DNA of 64,000 bases from DATLZU01 sp035573855 (GTDB taxonomy: Bacteria > Nitrospirota > Nitrospiria > Nitrospirales > Nitrospiraceae). Below are positions 52,976 through 62,214 of the stretch, one piece after another. Each line of letters opens with the position of its first letter. Positions within the stretch are counted from its first letter, which is position 1. The notes under the pieces were generated by a model, which made no database searches, was not told the origin of the DNA, and worked only from the letters and a program-made list of their open reading frames with translations. The position numbers were made by a program, and so were the translations under genes. The stretch covers positions 17,492 to 81,491 of the forward strand of contig DATLZU010000057.1 in the NCBI GenBank assembly GCA_035573855.1. Reading direction: 5' to 3'.

Positions 52976-54448
52976 ATGGTCTTGACGGCTCTCTTCGTGA
53001 TCCCGCTCGTGGTGGCGATCGCCGCCGTGATCGGACGCTACCGCCGGACTCTCGAGTGGGTAGTCGCGGCCGGAGGAGTCGGCGTGCTGGTTTGCGCCGT
53101 CCTGCTGCTGATTCAAGTGGTGACCGCGGGTCCCGTTCGCCTGCTGGACGGGTTTTTGGAAGTGGACTCCCTGTGCGTCTTTACGATTCTCACCGTGGCC
53201 CTGGTTTCCTGCACGGCCTCGATCTATTCCGTGGGGTACATGCGGTATGTGCTGGGGAACTCGCCGGAGAGCCAGGCCCGGCTCCACCGCTACCATGCGC
53301 TTCAGGCGCTCTTCATCCTGACCATGCTGGTTTCACCGGCCTTGAGCAACCTGGGGGTGTATCTCATCGGCATCGAGCTAACGACCATCATGTCCACGTT
53401 TTTGGTCAGTTTCGAGCGGGCACACGAATCGCTCGAGGCGGGATGGAAGTACATCGTGATCGTCTCGGCCGGCATCTCATTGGCCCTCCTTGGCACGATC
53501 CTGTTGTACTTCGCCGGGACCCCGGTGCTCGGATCGGTCTATTCGCTGGATTGGCGGACCGTACACGCTGTGGCTCCCCAACTGGATGCCCGCATGGTCA
53601 AGGTGATCTTCATCCTGATCCTAATCGGCTACGGAACGAAGGTTGGTCTGGCTCCGATGCACACATGGCTTCCGGACGCCCATAGCGAGGCGCCGTCGCC
53701 GGTCAGCGCGCTGCTCTCGGGGGCATTGCTTAATACGGCGATGTTCGGAGTCCTGCGCTTCTACACGATCACCGCGGCCAGCGTCGGGGAGGCTTATCCG
53801 CAGGCCTTATTGATCATCGTGGGCCTGCTTTCGATGGCCATCGCGTCGTTCGCAATTATTCAACAACGCGATGAGAAACGTTTGTTCGCTTATTCGAGCG
53901 TCGAGCATATGGGCATCATTGCCGTCGGCTTCGGCTTCGGCGGCACGCTCGGCGTCTTCGGCGGGCTGCTGCACATGCTCAATCATTCGCTGGCCAAGTC
54001 CCTCCTGTTTTATGGCGCCGGCAATGTCCTTCGAAAATACCAGACCAAGGAGATCGGCCGGATCACCGGGATCATCCGCGTGATGCCGGTCACAGGAATC
54101 GTCTGGATGCTGGGCGGATTGGCGATTCTCGGAGCCCCGCCGTTTAGTCTCTTTCTCAGCGAGTTTGCGATTCTCGCCGCCGGGGTCGGTCGCCGTCTCT
54201 GGCTGCCGAGCCTGATCTTCTTGGGCCTGATCCTGATCGTCTTCGTCGCTTTTTTCTCCTACCTGAACACCATGGTGTTCGGCAGACCCCCCGAGCGACT
54301 GTCTCGGGGTGAACTGAACGGCTGGACCGTCGCGCCGCTGGTCCTGAGCTTCATCCCGGTCCTCTGGCTGGGCCTCTACATCCCCCATCCGGTGCAGCAC
54401 GTCCTGGACCAGGTGAGCGAGCTCTTGCTGGGAGAGGTCTCGCCATGA
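52976..54448 (+). CDS. HyfF-like proton-antiporter-type subunit (NuoL/M/N family)
   Basis: 490 residues, 12-14 membrane helices. The conserved pumping residues are there: glutamate in YLIGIELTTIMSTF and lysine in GYGTKVGLAPMHTWLPDAHSEAPSPVSALLSGAL. It is one of two antiporter-like subunits in the complex. AGGAGG lies before the ATG. It overlaps the next gene by 4 bases. Confidence 0.93.
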   Translation: MVLTALFVIPLVVAIAAVIGRYRRTLEWVVAAGGVGVLVCAVLLLIQVVTAGPVRLLDGFLEVDSLCVFTILTVALVSCTASIYSVGYMRYVLGNSPESQARLHRYHALQALFILTMLVSPALSNLGVYLIGIELTTIMSTFLVSFERAHESLEAGWKYIVIVSAGISLALLGTILLYFAGTPVLGSVYSLDWRTVHAVAPQLDARMVKVIFILILIGYGTKVGLAPMHTWLPDAHSEAPSPVSALLSGALLNTAMFGVLRFYTITAASVGEAYPQALLIIVGLLSMAIASFAIIQQRDEKRLFAYSSVEHMGIIAVGFGFGGTLGVFGGLLHMLNHSLAKSLLFYGAGNVLRKYQTKEIGRITGIIRVMPVTGIVWMLGGLAILGAPPFSLFLSEFAILAAGVGRRLWLPSLIFLGLILIVFVAFFSYLNTMVFGRPPERLSRGELNGWTVAPLVLSFIPVLWLGLYIPHPVQHVLDQVSELLLGEVSP

Positions 54449-56025
54449 TCGGCCTCACGGAGCGACTCCAGGCTCGGATCGCCGTCGAGTGGAAGAACGG
54501 GCCGGTCGAGATTGCCGCCGGCATGGAACCCGAGGTGTCCTGCCGGGTGTTTCCCGACCAGTTGCCCGAGTTCTGTGCGTTTGTGTCACGCACCTTGAAG
54601 GGCAGCTTGGCTACGGTCGTCGGAACCCAGGAGGGCGATCGATTCACGGTCCTCTATGTCTTTTCGATCCCAGACGAGCACGCGTTCATCGGCGTTCGGA
54701 CCAGCCTCGACTCGGCCGACCGTTCGTTCAGATCCGTGACTCCGGTGTTGCACGCCGCCCATTGGGCCGAACGTGAACTGCATGACCTGTTCGGAGTGGT
54801 CCCATTGGGCCATCCCGGCTTGGCCCGATTAGTGCTGCATCCCGACTGGCCCGTCGGCGTCCATCCGTTCCGCCGGGAGTTCGATCGTTTCACTCCGGTT
54901 CCCCGGCTCGACGCCCGGCAGCCGGACCTTGGTCCCCGACGGGACGGCGAGTTCGAATTGCCGTTCGGTCCCATTCGCGCAGGAGTGGTCGAATCGGCGC
55001 ATTTCAGGTTCCTGACCGTCGGAGAAGAAATCCGGCGGTTGGAGATGCAGCTCTTTTACAAACACCGGGGTATCGAGCGGTTGTTCGAGGGACAGCCGAT
55101 CGTTCTTTGTCCGGTCATTGCGGAACGGATTTCCGGCATCTCGTCGTTCGCGCACTCGTTGGCGTTTTGCCAGGCGGTGGAACGGGCCGCCAGCATCGAG
55201 GTGCCGGTTCGCGCGCGACTCCTCAGAACCATCTATGCCGAGTTGGAGCGGCTCTACAACCACATGGGAAACTTGGCGAACCTGTCGGAGGCGACGTCCC
55301 TCCGTGTCGCCCAGGCCCAGTGCAGTCTAGTTCAAGAGCGGATCAAGCAATTGAATGCGCGCTTGGTCGGCCATCGGTTCCTCCGCGGCATCAATACCGT
55401 CGGCGGGCTCAGACGGGACCTAAGCGCCGACGCGCTTGAGGACCTGCTTCAGAGCATCGACCACCTGGGGAGGGAATGCGTGGTCTTGATCGACCTGCTG
55501 CTGTCTACGAAGAGTCATCTGGATCGCCTGGTCGGCACCGGCGTGTTGCCGGAGAAGGCGGCTCGAGACTACGGCGCCGTGGGGCCGGTCGCGCGGGGAT
55601 CAGGCTTGAAGCGCGATCTCAGATACGATCACCCGTACGCGGCCTACGCCGGACTGACGTTCACCGTTCCCGTGTACCACTATGGCGACGCGCTGGCCCG
55701 GATGCGGGTGCGGATGGATGAGATCTCGGAATCCCTCCAGTTGATCAGGGAAGCCGCGGCTTGCCTCGAACCCGGGCCGATTCGTACGGAACTGCCGACG
55801 CTGTCCGCGGGGCAGGAAGCGATCGGGTACGCCGAATCACCGCGCGGCGCCATCGTGACGTACGTGACGATCGGCGAAGACGGCACGCTGCGACGCTGCA
55901 AGATCCGATCGCCCTCCTTCAGCAACTGGTACCTGTTTCAAACGACCGTCGAGAACACGATGATGATGGATTGGCCGATCAACGAGCGCAGTTTCGAACT
56001 GACCCATGCGGGCTGCGATCTCTAG
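54445..56025 (+). CDS. HyfG/NuoCD-like large subunit lacking NiFe ligands
   Basis: 526 residues: NuoC-like part (1-170: SVTPVLHAAHWAERELHDLFGV), then the NuoD/HycE domain. In true HycE the first nickel motif is CGIC; here it reads RISGISSFAHS (S230, S233). The C-terminal DPCxxC and the cleaved tail are absent: the protein ends LTHAGCDL. It therefore cannot bind a NiFe site and should not be a hydrogenase. It resembles the Ehr-type (energy-converting hydrogenase-related) complexes. Its surroundings are otherwise normal for the family. Confidence 0.92.
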   Translation: MIGLTERLQARIAVEWKNGPVEIAAGMEPEVSCRVFPDQLPEFCAFVSRTLKGSLATVVGTQEGDRFTVLYVFSIPDEHAFIGVRTSLDSADRSFRSVTPVLHAAHWAERELHDLFGVVPLGHPGLARLVLHPDWPVGVHPFRREFDRFTPVPRLDARQPDLGPRRDGEFELPFGPIRAGVVESAHFRFLTVGEEIRRLEMQLFYKHRGIERLFEGQPIVLCPVIAERISGISSFAHSLAFCQAVERAASIEVPVRARLLRTIYAELERLYNHMGNLANLSEATSLRVAQAQCSLVQERIKQLNARLVGHRFLRGINTVGGLRRDLSADALEDLLQSIDHLGRECVVLIDLLLSTKSHLDRLVGTGVLPEKAARDYGAVGPVARGSGLKRDLRYDHPYAAYAGLTFTVPVYHYGDALARMRVRMDEISESLQLIREAAACLEPGPIRTELPTLSAGQEAIGYAESPRGAIVTYVTIGEDGTLRRCKIRSPSFSNWYLFQTTVENTMMMDWPINERSFELTHAGCDL

Positions 56026-56046
56026 CCGATCATCGAGAGGAGCGCC

Positions 56047-56898
56047 ATGGCTCTTTGGACGTTGAAAGGCATCATGACCGGCATCGTCTCGGGACGCTAT
56101 CCGGACGAGCCGGAGGCCATGCCCGACGGGTATCGCGGGAGACCCACGCTGCATCAAGAGCGCTGTGCCGGTGACACCTGTCGGCGCTGCGTCGAGGTAT
56201 GTCTTCCGAAAGCGCTGACCTGGACGACAGGATCCGAGGCAACCGAGCTGAGGCTGGATTACAGTCGCTGCGTGTTTTGCGGCCTGTGCGAAGAAGCCTG
56301 CCCCGAGCAAGCCGTGACCTTGACCAGGAACGTCGAGCTGGCGGCGCGGCGCAAGGCGGATCTGACCGTCGGCTTGCGGATCCTCGGTAACGGACACGCA
56401 TCATCGGACGCCTCCGCCGCAGACCTCGAAGCCGAAATCGAAAGCACGCTGCGCGACGAGATCACGCGCGTGTTCGGCCGGTCTCTTCACATCCGCCACG
56501 TGGATGCCGGGTCCTGCAACGGATGCGAATCGGAGCTTCAGGCATTGAACAATCCCTATTACAACCTGCATCGCCTGGGGATTTTCTTTACGCCGTCGCC
56601 CCGGTTCGCCGATCTCCTGTTGGTGACCGGACCGGTGACTCGTCCGATGGAAGAGCCCTTGCGGAACGCCTACGAGGCCATGGCGGAGCCCAAGTTGGTG
56701 GTCGCGGTCGGCGCCTGTGCCTGCAGCGGAGGGATATTTCCTCCGACGGCGTTCACGCTCGGCGGGGTAGACCGAATTGTGCCCGTGGATGTGTATATTC
56801 CCGGGTGCCCGCCACCGCCCGTGGCGCTCATGCACGGGCTGCTGGTCGCGGTCGGACGCCTCGAACCGAAGATCAGAGCCGGCGCGGTGAACACATGA
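56047..56898 (+). CDS. ferredoxin-NuoB/HyfI fusion, Fe-S subunit
   Basis: 283 residues. The N-terminal ferredoxin part has two four-cysteine clusters (CAGDTCRRCVEVCLP and CVFCGLCEEACP, residues about 40-90). The C-terminal part is the NuoB-like N2 cluster subunit with all ligands: C157, C160 (GSCNGCESE), C226 in GACACSGG, and C254 in PGCPPPP. Such HyfH-HyfI functions are usually separate proteins, so this is a gene fusion. Electron-transfer function therefore looks intact even though the NiFe site is lost. Confidence 0.9.
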   Translation: MALWTLKGIMTGIVSGRYPDEPEAMPDGYRGRPTLHQERCAGDTCRRCVEVCLPKALTWTTGSEATELRLDYSRCVFCGLCEEACPEQAVTLTRNVELAARRKADLTVGLRILGNGHASSDASAADLEAEIESTLRDEITRVFGRSLHIRHVDAGSCNGCESELQALNNPYYNLHRLGIFFTPSPRFADLLLVTGPVTRPMEEPLRNAYEAMAEPKLVVAVGACACSGGIFPPTAFTLGGVDRIVPVDVYIPGCPPPPVALMHGLLVAVGRLEPKIRAGAVNT

Positions 56899-58925
56899 CT
56901 CCGATCACGCTGCACCTCCTAGTGGTGGGGGCACCGTTCTTCCTCATAGGGGCGGTGTTGGCTGCCGTGTTGAGACCGGCTCGGCTTGCGAGCGGAGCCG
57001 GGTTCGCAGCCAGTGCAGCGTCATCGTTTATCGGGTTGCTCCTGGCGGGATGGTTTCTGGCCACCGACCAAACCTCGGTGCTGGCTTTGGGCACCTTCAT
57101 ACCGGTCGGCCGGGTCCGCTTTTCCGTGGATGCCCTGGCCGCGTTCTTCTTGATTCTCACCTTCCTGGTGGTCCTGGCCGTGTCGGTCTATTCGCTGGGC
57201 TACATGCGCCAGTATGAGAGCCGGTACAACGTCCGCTACTTCGCGGTGCTCCTGAACCTCCTCTCCCTGTCGATCACGCTGACCGTCGCGGCGGACAACG
57301 CCGTCCTGTTCCTGATCGCCTGGGAGGCCATGGCGATCCTCGCCTATTTCATGACCGTGTATCGGTTCGATTATCCCGCCACGCCGCGGGCCGCGTTCCT
57401 GATGACCGTGATCATGGAGATCGGAGCGGGGATGCTGATTTTCGCGTTCTTACTGCTCTACAGCTATGCGGGCGAATTCGGTTTCGACGCGATTCGCCGG
57501 GCCGGTCCGACGATTCCGGAGCACACACGAGGACTGATTTTCGTCCTGGCGCTCCTCGGATTCGGCGCCAAGATCGGCATCGTGCCGCTCCACATCTGGT
57601 TGCCGGAAGCCCACCCGGCGGCTCCCAGCAATGTCTCGGCGCTGCTCTCCGGCGTCGTGGTCAGCGCCGGGCTGTACGGGTTGGTCCGTGTTTTACTCGT
57701 CCTCCTGGGAGGCGGTCCGGTCTGGTGGGGCATCGTCTGTTTGACGATCGGAACCGTCACCGCCGTCCTCGGCGTGATGTACTCGATGCAGACGCACGAC
57801 CTTAAGTGTCTGTTGTCCTACAGCACGGTCGAAAACATGGGGATCGTGCTGCTGCTCTTCGGAGCGGGGCTGATCTTCGGAGCCTCCGGGCTTCCGGCGC
57901 TGGCGTCGCTGGCGGTGCTCGTGGGACTCTACCACACGCTGAATCATGCCGCGTTCAAAGGGCTCTTGTTCCTGGGGGCAGGCGCGATCGAGTACGCCAT
58001 CCACAGCATCAACATGGACCACATGGGGGGACTGGCCAAGCGGATGCCGTGGACCGGCCTCTGGTGCTTCATCGGCACGCTCGCGATCGGGGCGATCCCT
58101 CCGCTCAATGGCTTTGTGACCGAGTGGCTCACGCTCGAGGTGATGTTCCAAGGGTTTCGCCTCACCGAAGCGTTGAACAAGATTCTCCTGTCGCTCGCGG
58201 GCGCGGCGTTGGCGCTCACGATCGCGATGTCGCTCACGATCTTCATCAAACTGTACGGTCTCTCGTTCCTCGGCATGGCCCGAAGCGACGCGGCCGCACG
58301 GGCGCACGAAGTTCCGGTGTCCATGCGCTGGGGGATGGGCATCCTTGCGATCAGTTGCGTCGGGCTGGGGGTCCTGCCCTTTCTCGTGATCCCGTTTCTG
58401 GACACCATCACGACCCCGCTGTGGGGAACATCGGTAACCAGTCATGTGGTGGCCGGGCTGATCCTGATTCCGTACGACAACCGTTTCTCAGCCGCTTCTC
58501 CCACCTATCTCGCGTTCATGCTGCCGATCCTGCTGCTGCTGCCGGCGGGGATCTCAGCGGCTTGGGGGAGATTTCGTGTGAAGCGGGTGGAGCGGATCTG
58601 GATCGGCGGACTCCCGGCGCTCCGACCGACCATGCAATATTCCCCCTTGGGCTTCTCCAACGCGATCCGGATCATTTTCGGCTGGATCTACCGGCCCCAG
58701 CCGAACGGGGCATCGGCCGCTTTTCCCTATTCTTCCTACTTCGTGCGGTCTACGGGATACCGGTCGCACATCTTTCCGTTCGTCGAACGGTTCCTCTACC
58801 TGCCCTTGATCAAGGGAGCCAAATCGATTTCGCGGTACGCCGTTCGCTTTCAATCGGGCAGTTTGAACCGGTATATGGCCTACATGTTCATTCTGTTGCT
58901 GGTCGCGCTTCTGTTCGGGAGCTGA
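56895..58925 (+). CDS. HyfB/HycC-like proton-antiporter-type subunit
   Basis: 676 residues, 14-16 membrane helices and a long C-terminal extension. The pumping residues are conserved: WEAMAILAYF and LGFGAKIGIVPLHIWLPEAHPAAPSNVSALLSG. It starts inside the stop of the Fe-S gene (ATGA). With HyfF it makes two NuoL/M/N modules. There are no HyfA, HyfD or HyfJ and no formate dehydrogenase nearby. Confidence 0.93.
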   Translation: MTPITLHLLVVGAPFFLIGAVLAAVLRPARLASGAGFAASAASSFIGLLLAGWFLATDQTSVLALGTFIPVGRVRFSVDALAAFFLILTFLVVLAVSVYSLGYMRQYESRYNVRYFAVLLNLLSLSITLTVAADNAVLFLIAWEAMAILAYFMTVYRFDYPATPRAAFLMTVIMEIGAGMLIFAFLLLYSYAGEFGFDAIRRAGPTIPEHTRGLIFVLALLGFGAKIGIVPLHIWLPEAHPAAPSNVSALLSGVVVSAGLYGLVRVLLVLLGGGPVWWGIVCLTIGTVTAVLGVMYSMQTHDLKCLLSYSTVENMGIVLLLFGAGLIFGASGLPALASLAVLVGLYHTLNHAAFKGLLFLGAGAIEYAIHSINMDHMGGLAKRMPWTGLWCFIGTLAIGAIPPLNGFVTEWLTLEVMFQGFRLTEALNKILLSLAGAALALTIAMSLTIFIKLYGLSFLGMARSDAAARAHEVPVSMRWGMGILAISCVGLGVLPFLVIPFLDTITTPLWGTSVTSHVVAGLILIPYDNRFSAASPTYLAFMLPILLLLPAGISAAWGRFRVKRVERIWIGGLPALRPTMQYSPLGFSNAIRIIFGWIYRPQPNGASAAFPYSSYFVRSTGYRSHIFPFVERFLYLPLIKGAKSISRYAVRFQSGSLNRYMAYMFILLLVALLFGS

Positions 58926-58955
58926 AGGAATTCCGGCAAGGAGGGATGAGAGACC

Positions 58956-59381
58956 ATGTTTCAGAAAATCCTGGTGGCGTACGACGGCTCCGATACGGCG
59001 AAACGGGCGCTTAATACGGCTCTCTCCGTTGCGCGATTGTACAGCGGGGAGCTGGATTTGATCACCGCGCGCGAGCCGCTCCCGCACTATGTCTCCCGGA
59101 AGCAAGGCGAATCGACACCCGCCGGCGGGCAAGCCGATGACTACTTTCGGCAGCTTCATCGGGAAGTCATGACCGTCGCGGATGAGGCCCAGGTGCTCCT
59201 TCATCCGCATCTGCTCCACGGCCACGAGGTCGAATCCGTGATCGCCTTCGCCAAGGAACACCGGACCGACCTCCTCGTCATCGGCCAGGTGGGGCATACG
59301 AGTATCCTTCGGCGGGTCTGGGGCGGAGCTGCGCAAAACCTGACCCGACTGGCCCCCTGCAGTGTGTTGGTCGTCAAGTAA
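58956..59381 (+). CDS. UspA-family universal stress protein
   Basis: 141 residues with the full USP fold: KILVAYDGSDTAKRAL and the nucleotide-binding end LVIGQVGHTSILRRVWGGAAQNLTRLAPCSVLVVK. The G-2x-G-9x-G(S/T) signature is present in slightly altered form (GGAAQN). It is last-but-one in unit 3 and a paralogue of the two in unit 4. Confidence 0.92.
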   Translation: MFQKILVAYDGSDTAKRALNTALSVARLYSGELDLITAREPLPHYVSRKQGESTPAGGQADDYFRQLHREVMTVADEAQVLLHPHLLHGHEVESVIAFAKEHRTDLLVIGQVGHTSILRRVWGGAAQNLTRLAPCSVLVVK

Positions 59382-59435
59382 TCAAAACGGGGGTCTCCCC
59401 GACTAACCCTGTCACATTCGACGCGAGGCGCGCCT

Positions 59436-60281
59436 GTGACGGCGAAACCCTTGGGTCGTGAAGAGATCGTGGAATTGCTGGTCAACTCCATCCGCCAAGG
59501 GCAGTCGGTTCTGCTGATTGGCGCGGAGGGGACGGGCAAGACGGCGATCCTTCATACGGTCATGGACGACGCCGGGCGATTTGGAAACGTACGTACTCCG
59601 ATCTACTGCGAAGAAGCGGCCACGCTGAAACACCTCCTGCGGGCGATCGCGCAGGCCCTGTTTGTCTGGCGCGAGCGCCGACCCGTCGCGCGAAGGACGG
59701 ATCCGCCTGATACCTCCTCTTGCGGCGCAGTCAGGAACGGGTCCTTCACGACGTGCTCGATCGGCCAGCTCAGACGGATGGTGTGGCCTCGGCTGCGGTC
59801 GGGACGGTATGCGCTCCTGCTGGACCATATCGGTCAGGTACGCGGAGCGTACGCCGCCTTTCTTGAAGAACTCGCGGAGGATCTCGGCGTGCCGATCGTG
59901 GCGGCCGTCCGTTCCTTATCCCCCCGCGAGATCGGCAAGCTGTGGTGGGTCGGATGGGGCTTTGCGAAGATCGAACTGTCCAACTTGGCTCCGAGTGAAG
60001 CACGTCGGTTGATCGAGCACCTTCTGGACCGCGAGGGCGCCACGGTGCCGGATCGGGAGGACTTCGTGCGGAAGGTGCTCCGATTGACCGACGGCAACCC
60101 GCGCCTGATCACCCGCCTCTGCGAGATGGCTCGGCAGCCTCGATACCAGATCGGCGGACGGACGGACGTCCGTCTCTTGTCGCTTGACCTCAAAATCCAG
60201 CAACTCCGGCACAGGATCGACGCGGCAGCTCGGACGCCGCTCCGCGGCCCGGTCTCGCTCGAGGCCGATTGGGGTCCCTGA
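59436..60281 (+). CDS. AAA-type ATPase (ExeA-like), possibly frame-disturbed
   Basis: 281 residues. Walker A LLIGAEGTGKTAIL and a Walker B-like RYALLLDHIGQV are present, with a sensor region VAAVRSLSPREIG and a C-terminal winged-helix part (LTDGNPRLITRLCEMA). Between residues about 75 and 120 the sequence (RRTDPPDTSSCGAVRNGSFTT) is unconvincing. Another frame here reads like protein (YLLLRRSQERVLHDVLDRP), so compensating frameshifts are possible. GTG start, GAGG upstream. It ends unit 3. Confidence 0.75.
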   Translation: MTAKPLGREEIVELLVNSIRQGQSVLLIGAEGTGKTAILHTVMDDAGRFGNVRTPIYCEEAATLKHLLRAIAQALFVWRERRPVARRTDPPDTSSCGAVRNGSFTTCSIGQLRRMVWPRLRSGRYALLLDHIGQVRGAYAAFLEELAEDLGVPIVAAVRSLSPREIGKLWWVGWGFAKIELSNLAPSEARRLIEHLLDREGATVPDREDFVRKVLRLTDGNPRLITRLCEMARQPRYQIGGRTDVRLLSLDLKIQQLRHRIDAAARTPLRGPVSLEADWGP

Positions 60282-60366
60282 TGCCGGTGTCATGCCGTGT
60301 CTCTCTTTGGATCGTGCCGGAAACGCCGATCGATTGCCGATCCGGCGAATCACAAGCGTGGCGGAC

Positions 60367-60395
60367 TTGACTTTACCTGTACGGGGTTGTATTGT
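60367..60395 (+). promoter_or_regulatory. promoter of fluoride-regulated unit 4
   Basis: TTGACT at 60367-60372, 17 bases, TATTGT at 60390-60395. The riboswitch starts 15 bases later. Confidence 0.6.
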
Positions 60396-60409
60396 TTGCG
60401 TACAAACGG

Positions 60410-60502
60410 CTGGTGATGGAGTTCACCGGAACCGTCCTGCCCTCATCAGAACGGGCGCGGGACTGATAACTCCTACCGGAGACAATCTGGTAGGAGTTTT
60501 TT
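60410..60502 (+). ncRNA. fluoride riboswitch 4 with terminator
   Basis: P1 CTGGTGATGGAGTTCACCGG, P3 in the CCGTCCTGCCC…GGGCGCGG region, then CTGATAACTCCTACC. The other three copies have GATG at this point; here it is GATA. The terminator ACTCCTACC…GGTAGGAG with six Ts follows. It controls the PepSY-antiporter-UspA unit. Confidence 0.92.
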
Positions 60503-60668
60503 ATTGGGCCCGCTGCACTGTTGGCAGCCCCTCCTACCCCACTGGTTCACTTCAAGCAAGGGCGAGAAGCATGGGCGTCATTCGCGTTCTGTCATAAGGA
60601 TTCAGCCATGCGCTCTGCGGCGGAGCGCACGCGACCGACGGGATGCTTTCTCACCCGGGAGGAATGCC

Positions 60669-60965
60669 ATGGACATCAGGACAGCCATACTCGCCGGCGC
60701 CTTGGTCACGATCCTGATTCTCTTTGGAATCGGGATGTTCGGCATTAGTTTCGGGGAAGAACCGCGCACACCCGGCATCGACATGCAGGAGGCCGTGCGT
60801 ATCGTCCTCGCGCAGTTTCCGAACGCCCGCATCACGGAGATCGAACTGGACACGGAAGACGGCAGATTCGTCTATGAAGTCGAATTGGTGACGGCGGACG
60901 GGCAGAAAAAGGAACTGCACGTCAACGCGACGACCGGCCGGATCGAGAAGATCGAGCATGACTGA
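60669..60965 (+). CDS. PepSY-domain small membrane protein (98 aa)
   Basis: An N-terminal helix (ILAGALVTILILFGIGMFGISF) is followed by one PepSY domain (ISMQEAVRIVLAQFPNARITEIELD-type pattern, YEVELVTADGQ, KIEKIEHD end). PepSY domains are often chaperone-like or inhibitory. It is exported, with the domain outside the membrane. GGGAGGA lies before ATG 60669. It is first in unit 4. Confidence 0.8.
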   Translation: MDIRTAILAGALVTILILFGIGMFGISFGEEPRTPGIDMQEAVRIVLAQFPNARITEIELDTEDGRFVYEVELVTADGQKKELHVNATTGRIEKIEHD

Positions 60966-60995
60966 CGGTGGACACCGATCGGGAAGGAGTGAACG

Positions 60996-62201
60996 ATGGA
61001 AGTGACCTGGCAGGTCGCCGCGATCTGGATCGGCATGGCCTTGGTGGCCACGCTGTTGTCGGTCCGGCTTGGGATGTCCGTCGCATTGGTCGAGATTTGC
61101 GTGGGGATCGCCGGCGGAAATTTGTTGGAGCTGCATTCGACGGTCTGGATCGACTTTTTGGCCGCCGTTGGCAGCGTGCTGTTGACGTTCCTGGCCGGTG
61201 CGGAAATCGACTTGGTGGTCCTTCGCGTTCGATGGAAAGAGACGATCTCCATCGGCCTTGCGTCGTTTCTGGCCCCGTTCTTGGGCGCGATGGCCTATGC
61301 CCATTGGGTGGCCGGCTGGTCGCTCGCCGCCTCCGAGATCGCCGGCATTGCGCTCTCCACGACCTCGGTGGCCGTGGTCTACGCCGTCATGCTCGAGCGC
61401 GGATACAATGCCACGGCTCTGGGCAAGGTGATTCTCGCTGCGTGCTTCGTCACGGACCTGGGCACGGTGTTGGCACTCGGATTGATCTTCGCCCGCTATG
61501 ACTGGTGGCTGTTGGCGTTCGTCCTCGTCATGGGCGTCGCGCTGTGGACGTTACCTCCGGCCACCGCGTGGTTCTTCGCTATGGTGGGCCCGCGAATCAG
61601 TGAACCGGAAACCAAATACATCCTCGTGATCCTGTTCGCCTTGGGCGCACTGGCCACGACGGCGCAGAGTGAAGCCGTGCTGCCGGCCTATCTCGTCGGC
61701 ATGGTGCTGGCACCGCAATTCCTCGCCAACCGGACGCTGGCCCAACGGATGCGTGTGATCGCCTTCTCGTTGCTCACACCGTTTTATTTTCTGAAAGCGG
61801 GGTCCTTGGTCGGCCTCCGCGCGGTGCTGGCAAGCGCCGGACTGATCGGCATCTTTCTCGTCGTGAAGATGGCGGCGAAGTTCGTGGGCGTGTGGCCGCT
61901 GGCCCATGCGTTTCGCTTTGGCCGCCGCGAAGCCACCTACACCACGCTCCTCATGTCCACGGGGCTGACGTTCGGAACCATCTCGGCCCTATACGGCCTC
62001 AGCCACGAACTGATCACCCAAGATCAGTATGCGGTCCTCGTGACCGCGGTCATTCTCAGCGCGATCGTGCCGACGTTGATCGCCGAGCGCTGGTTTGATC
62101 CGGGCGGAGCGCCGCAAGAGGAGGCGCTCGATCGGCGTGCGACCGAGCGGGTACCGGCGGTCGAGCCCGACAAGGCCCACCGCCCGGTCCACCAGAGCTA
62201 A
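60996..62201 (+). CDS. CPA2/Kef-type cation:proton antiporter
   Basis: 401 residues, about 12 membrane helices. The ion-binding helix carries LAACFVTDLGTVLALGL (aspartate in TDLG). The first helices include LLTFLAGAEIDL. No TrkA-N domain follows, so it is a channel-only KefB/NhaS-type exchanger. GGAAGGAG precedes the ATG. In a fluoride unit it may reset pH or Na/K when fluoride (as HF) acidifies the cell (inference). Confidence 0.9.
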   Translation: MEVTWQVAAIWIGMALVATLLSVRLGMSVALVEICVGIAGGNLLELHSTVWIDFLAAVGSVLLTFLAGAEIDLVVLRVRWKETISIGLASFLAPFLGAMAYAHWVAGWSLAASEIAGIALSTTSVAVVYAVMLERGYNATALGKVILAACFVTDLGTVLALGLIFARYDWWLLAFVLVMGVALWTLPPATAWFFAMVGPRISEPETKYILVILFALGALATTAQSEAVLPAYLVGMVLAPQFLANRTLAQRMRVIAFSLLTPFYFLKAGSLVGLRAVLASAGLIGIFLVVKMAAKFVGVWPLAHAFRFGRREATYTTLLMSTGLTFGTISALYGLSHELITQDQYAVLVTAVILSAIVPTLIAERWFDPGGAPQEEALDRRATERVPAVEPDKAHRPVHQS

Positions 62202-62214
62202 GGAGGAATTCCCC

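Noticed and set aside
54445..56025. Annotation as an active NiFe hydrogenase/formate hydrogenlyase large subunit
   Set aside because: All four nickel-ligand cysteines are missing and no formate dehydrogenase or Hyp maturation genes are nearby.
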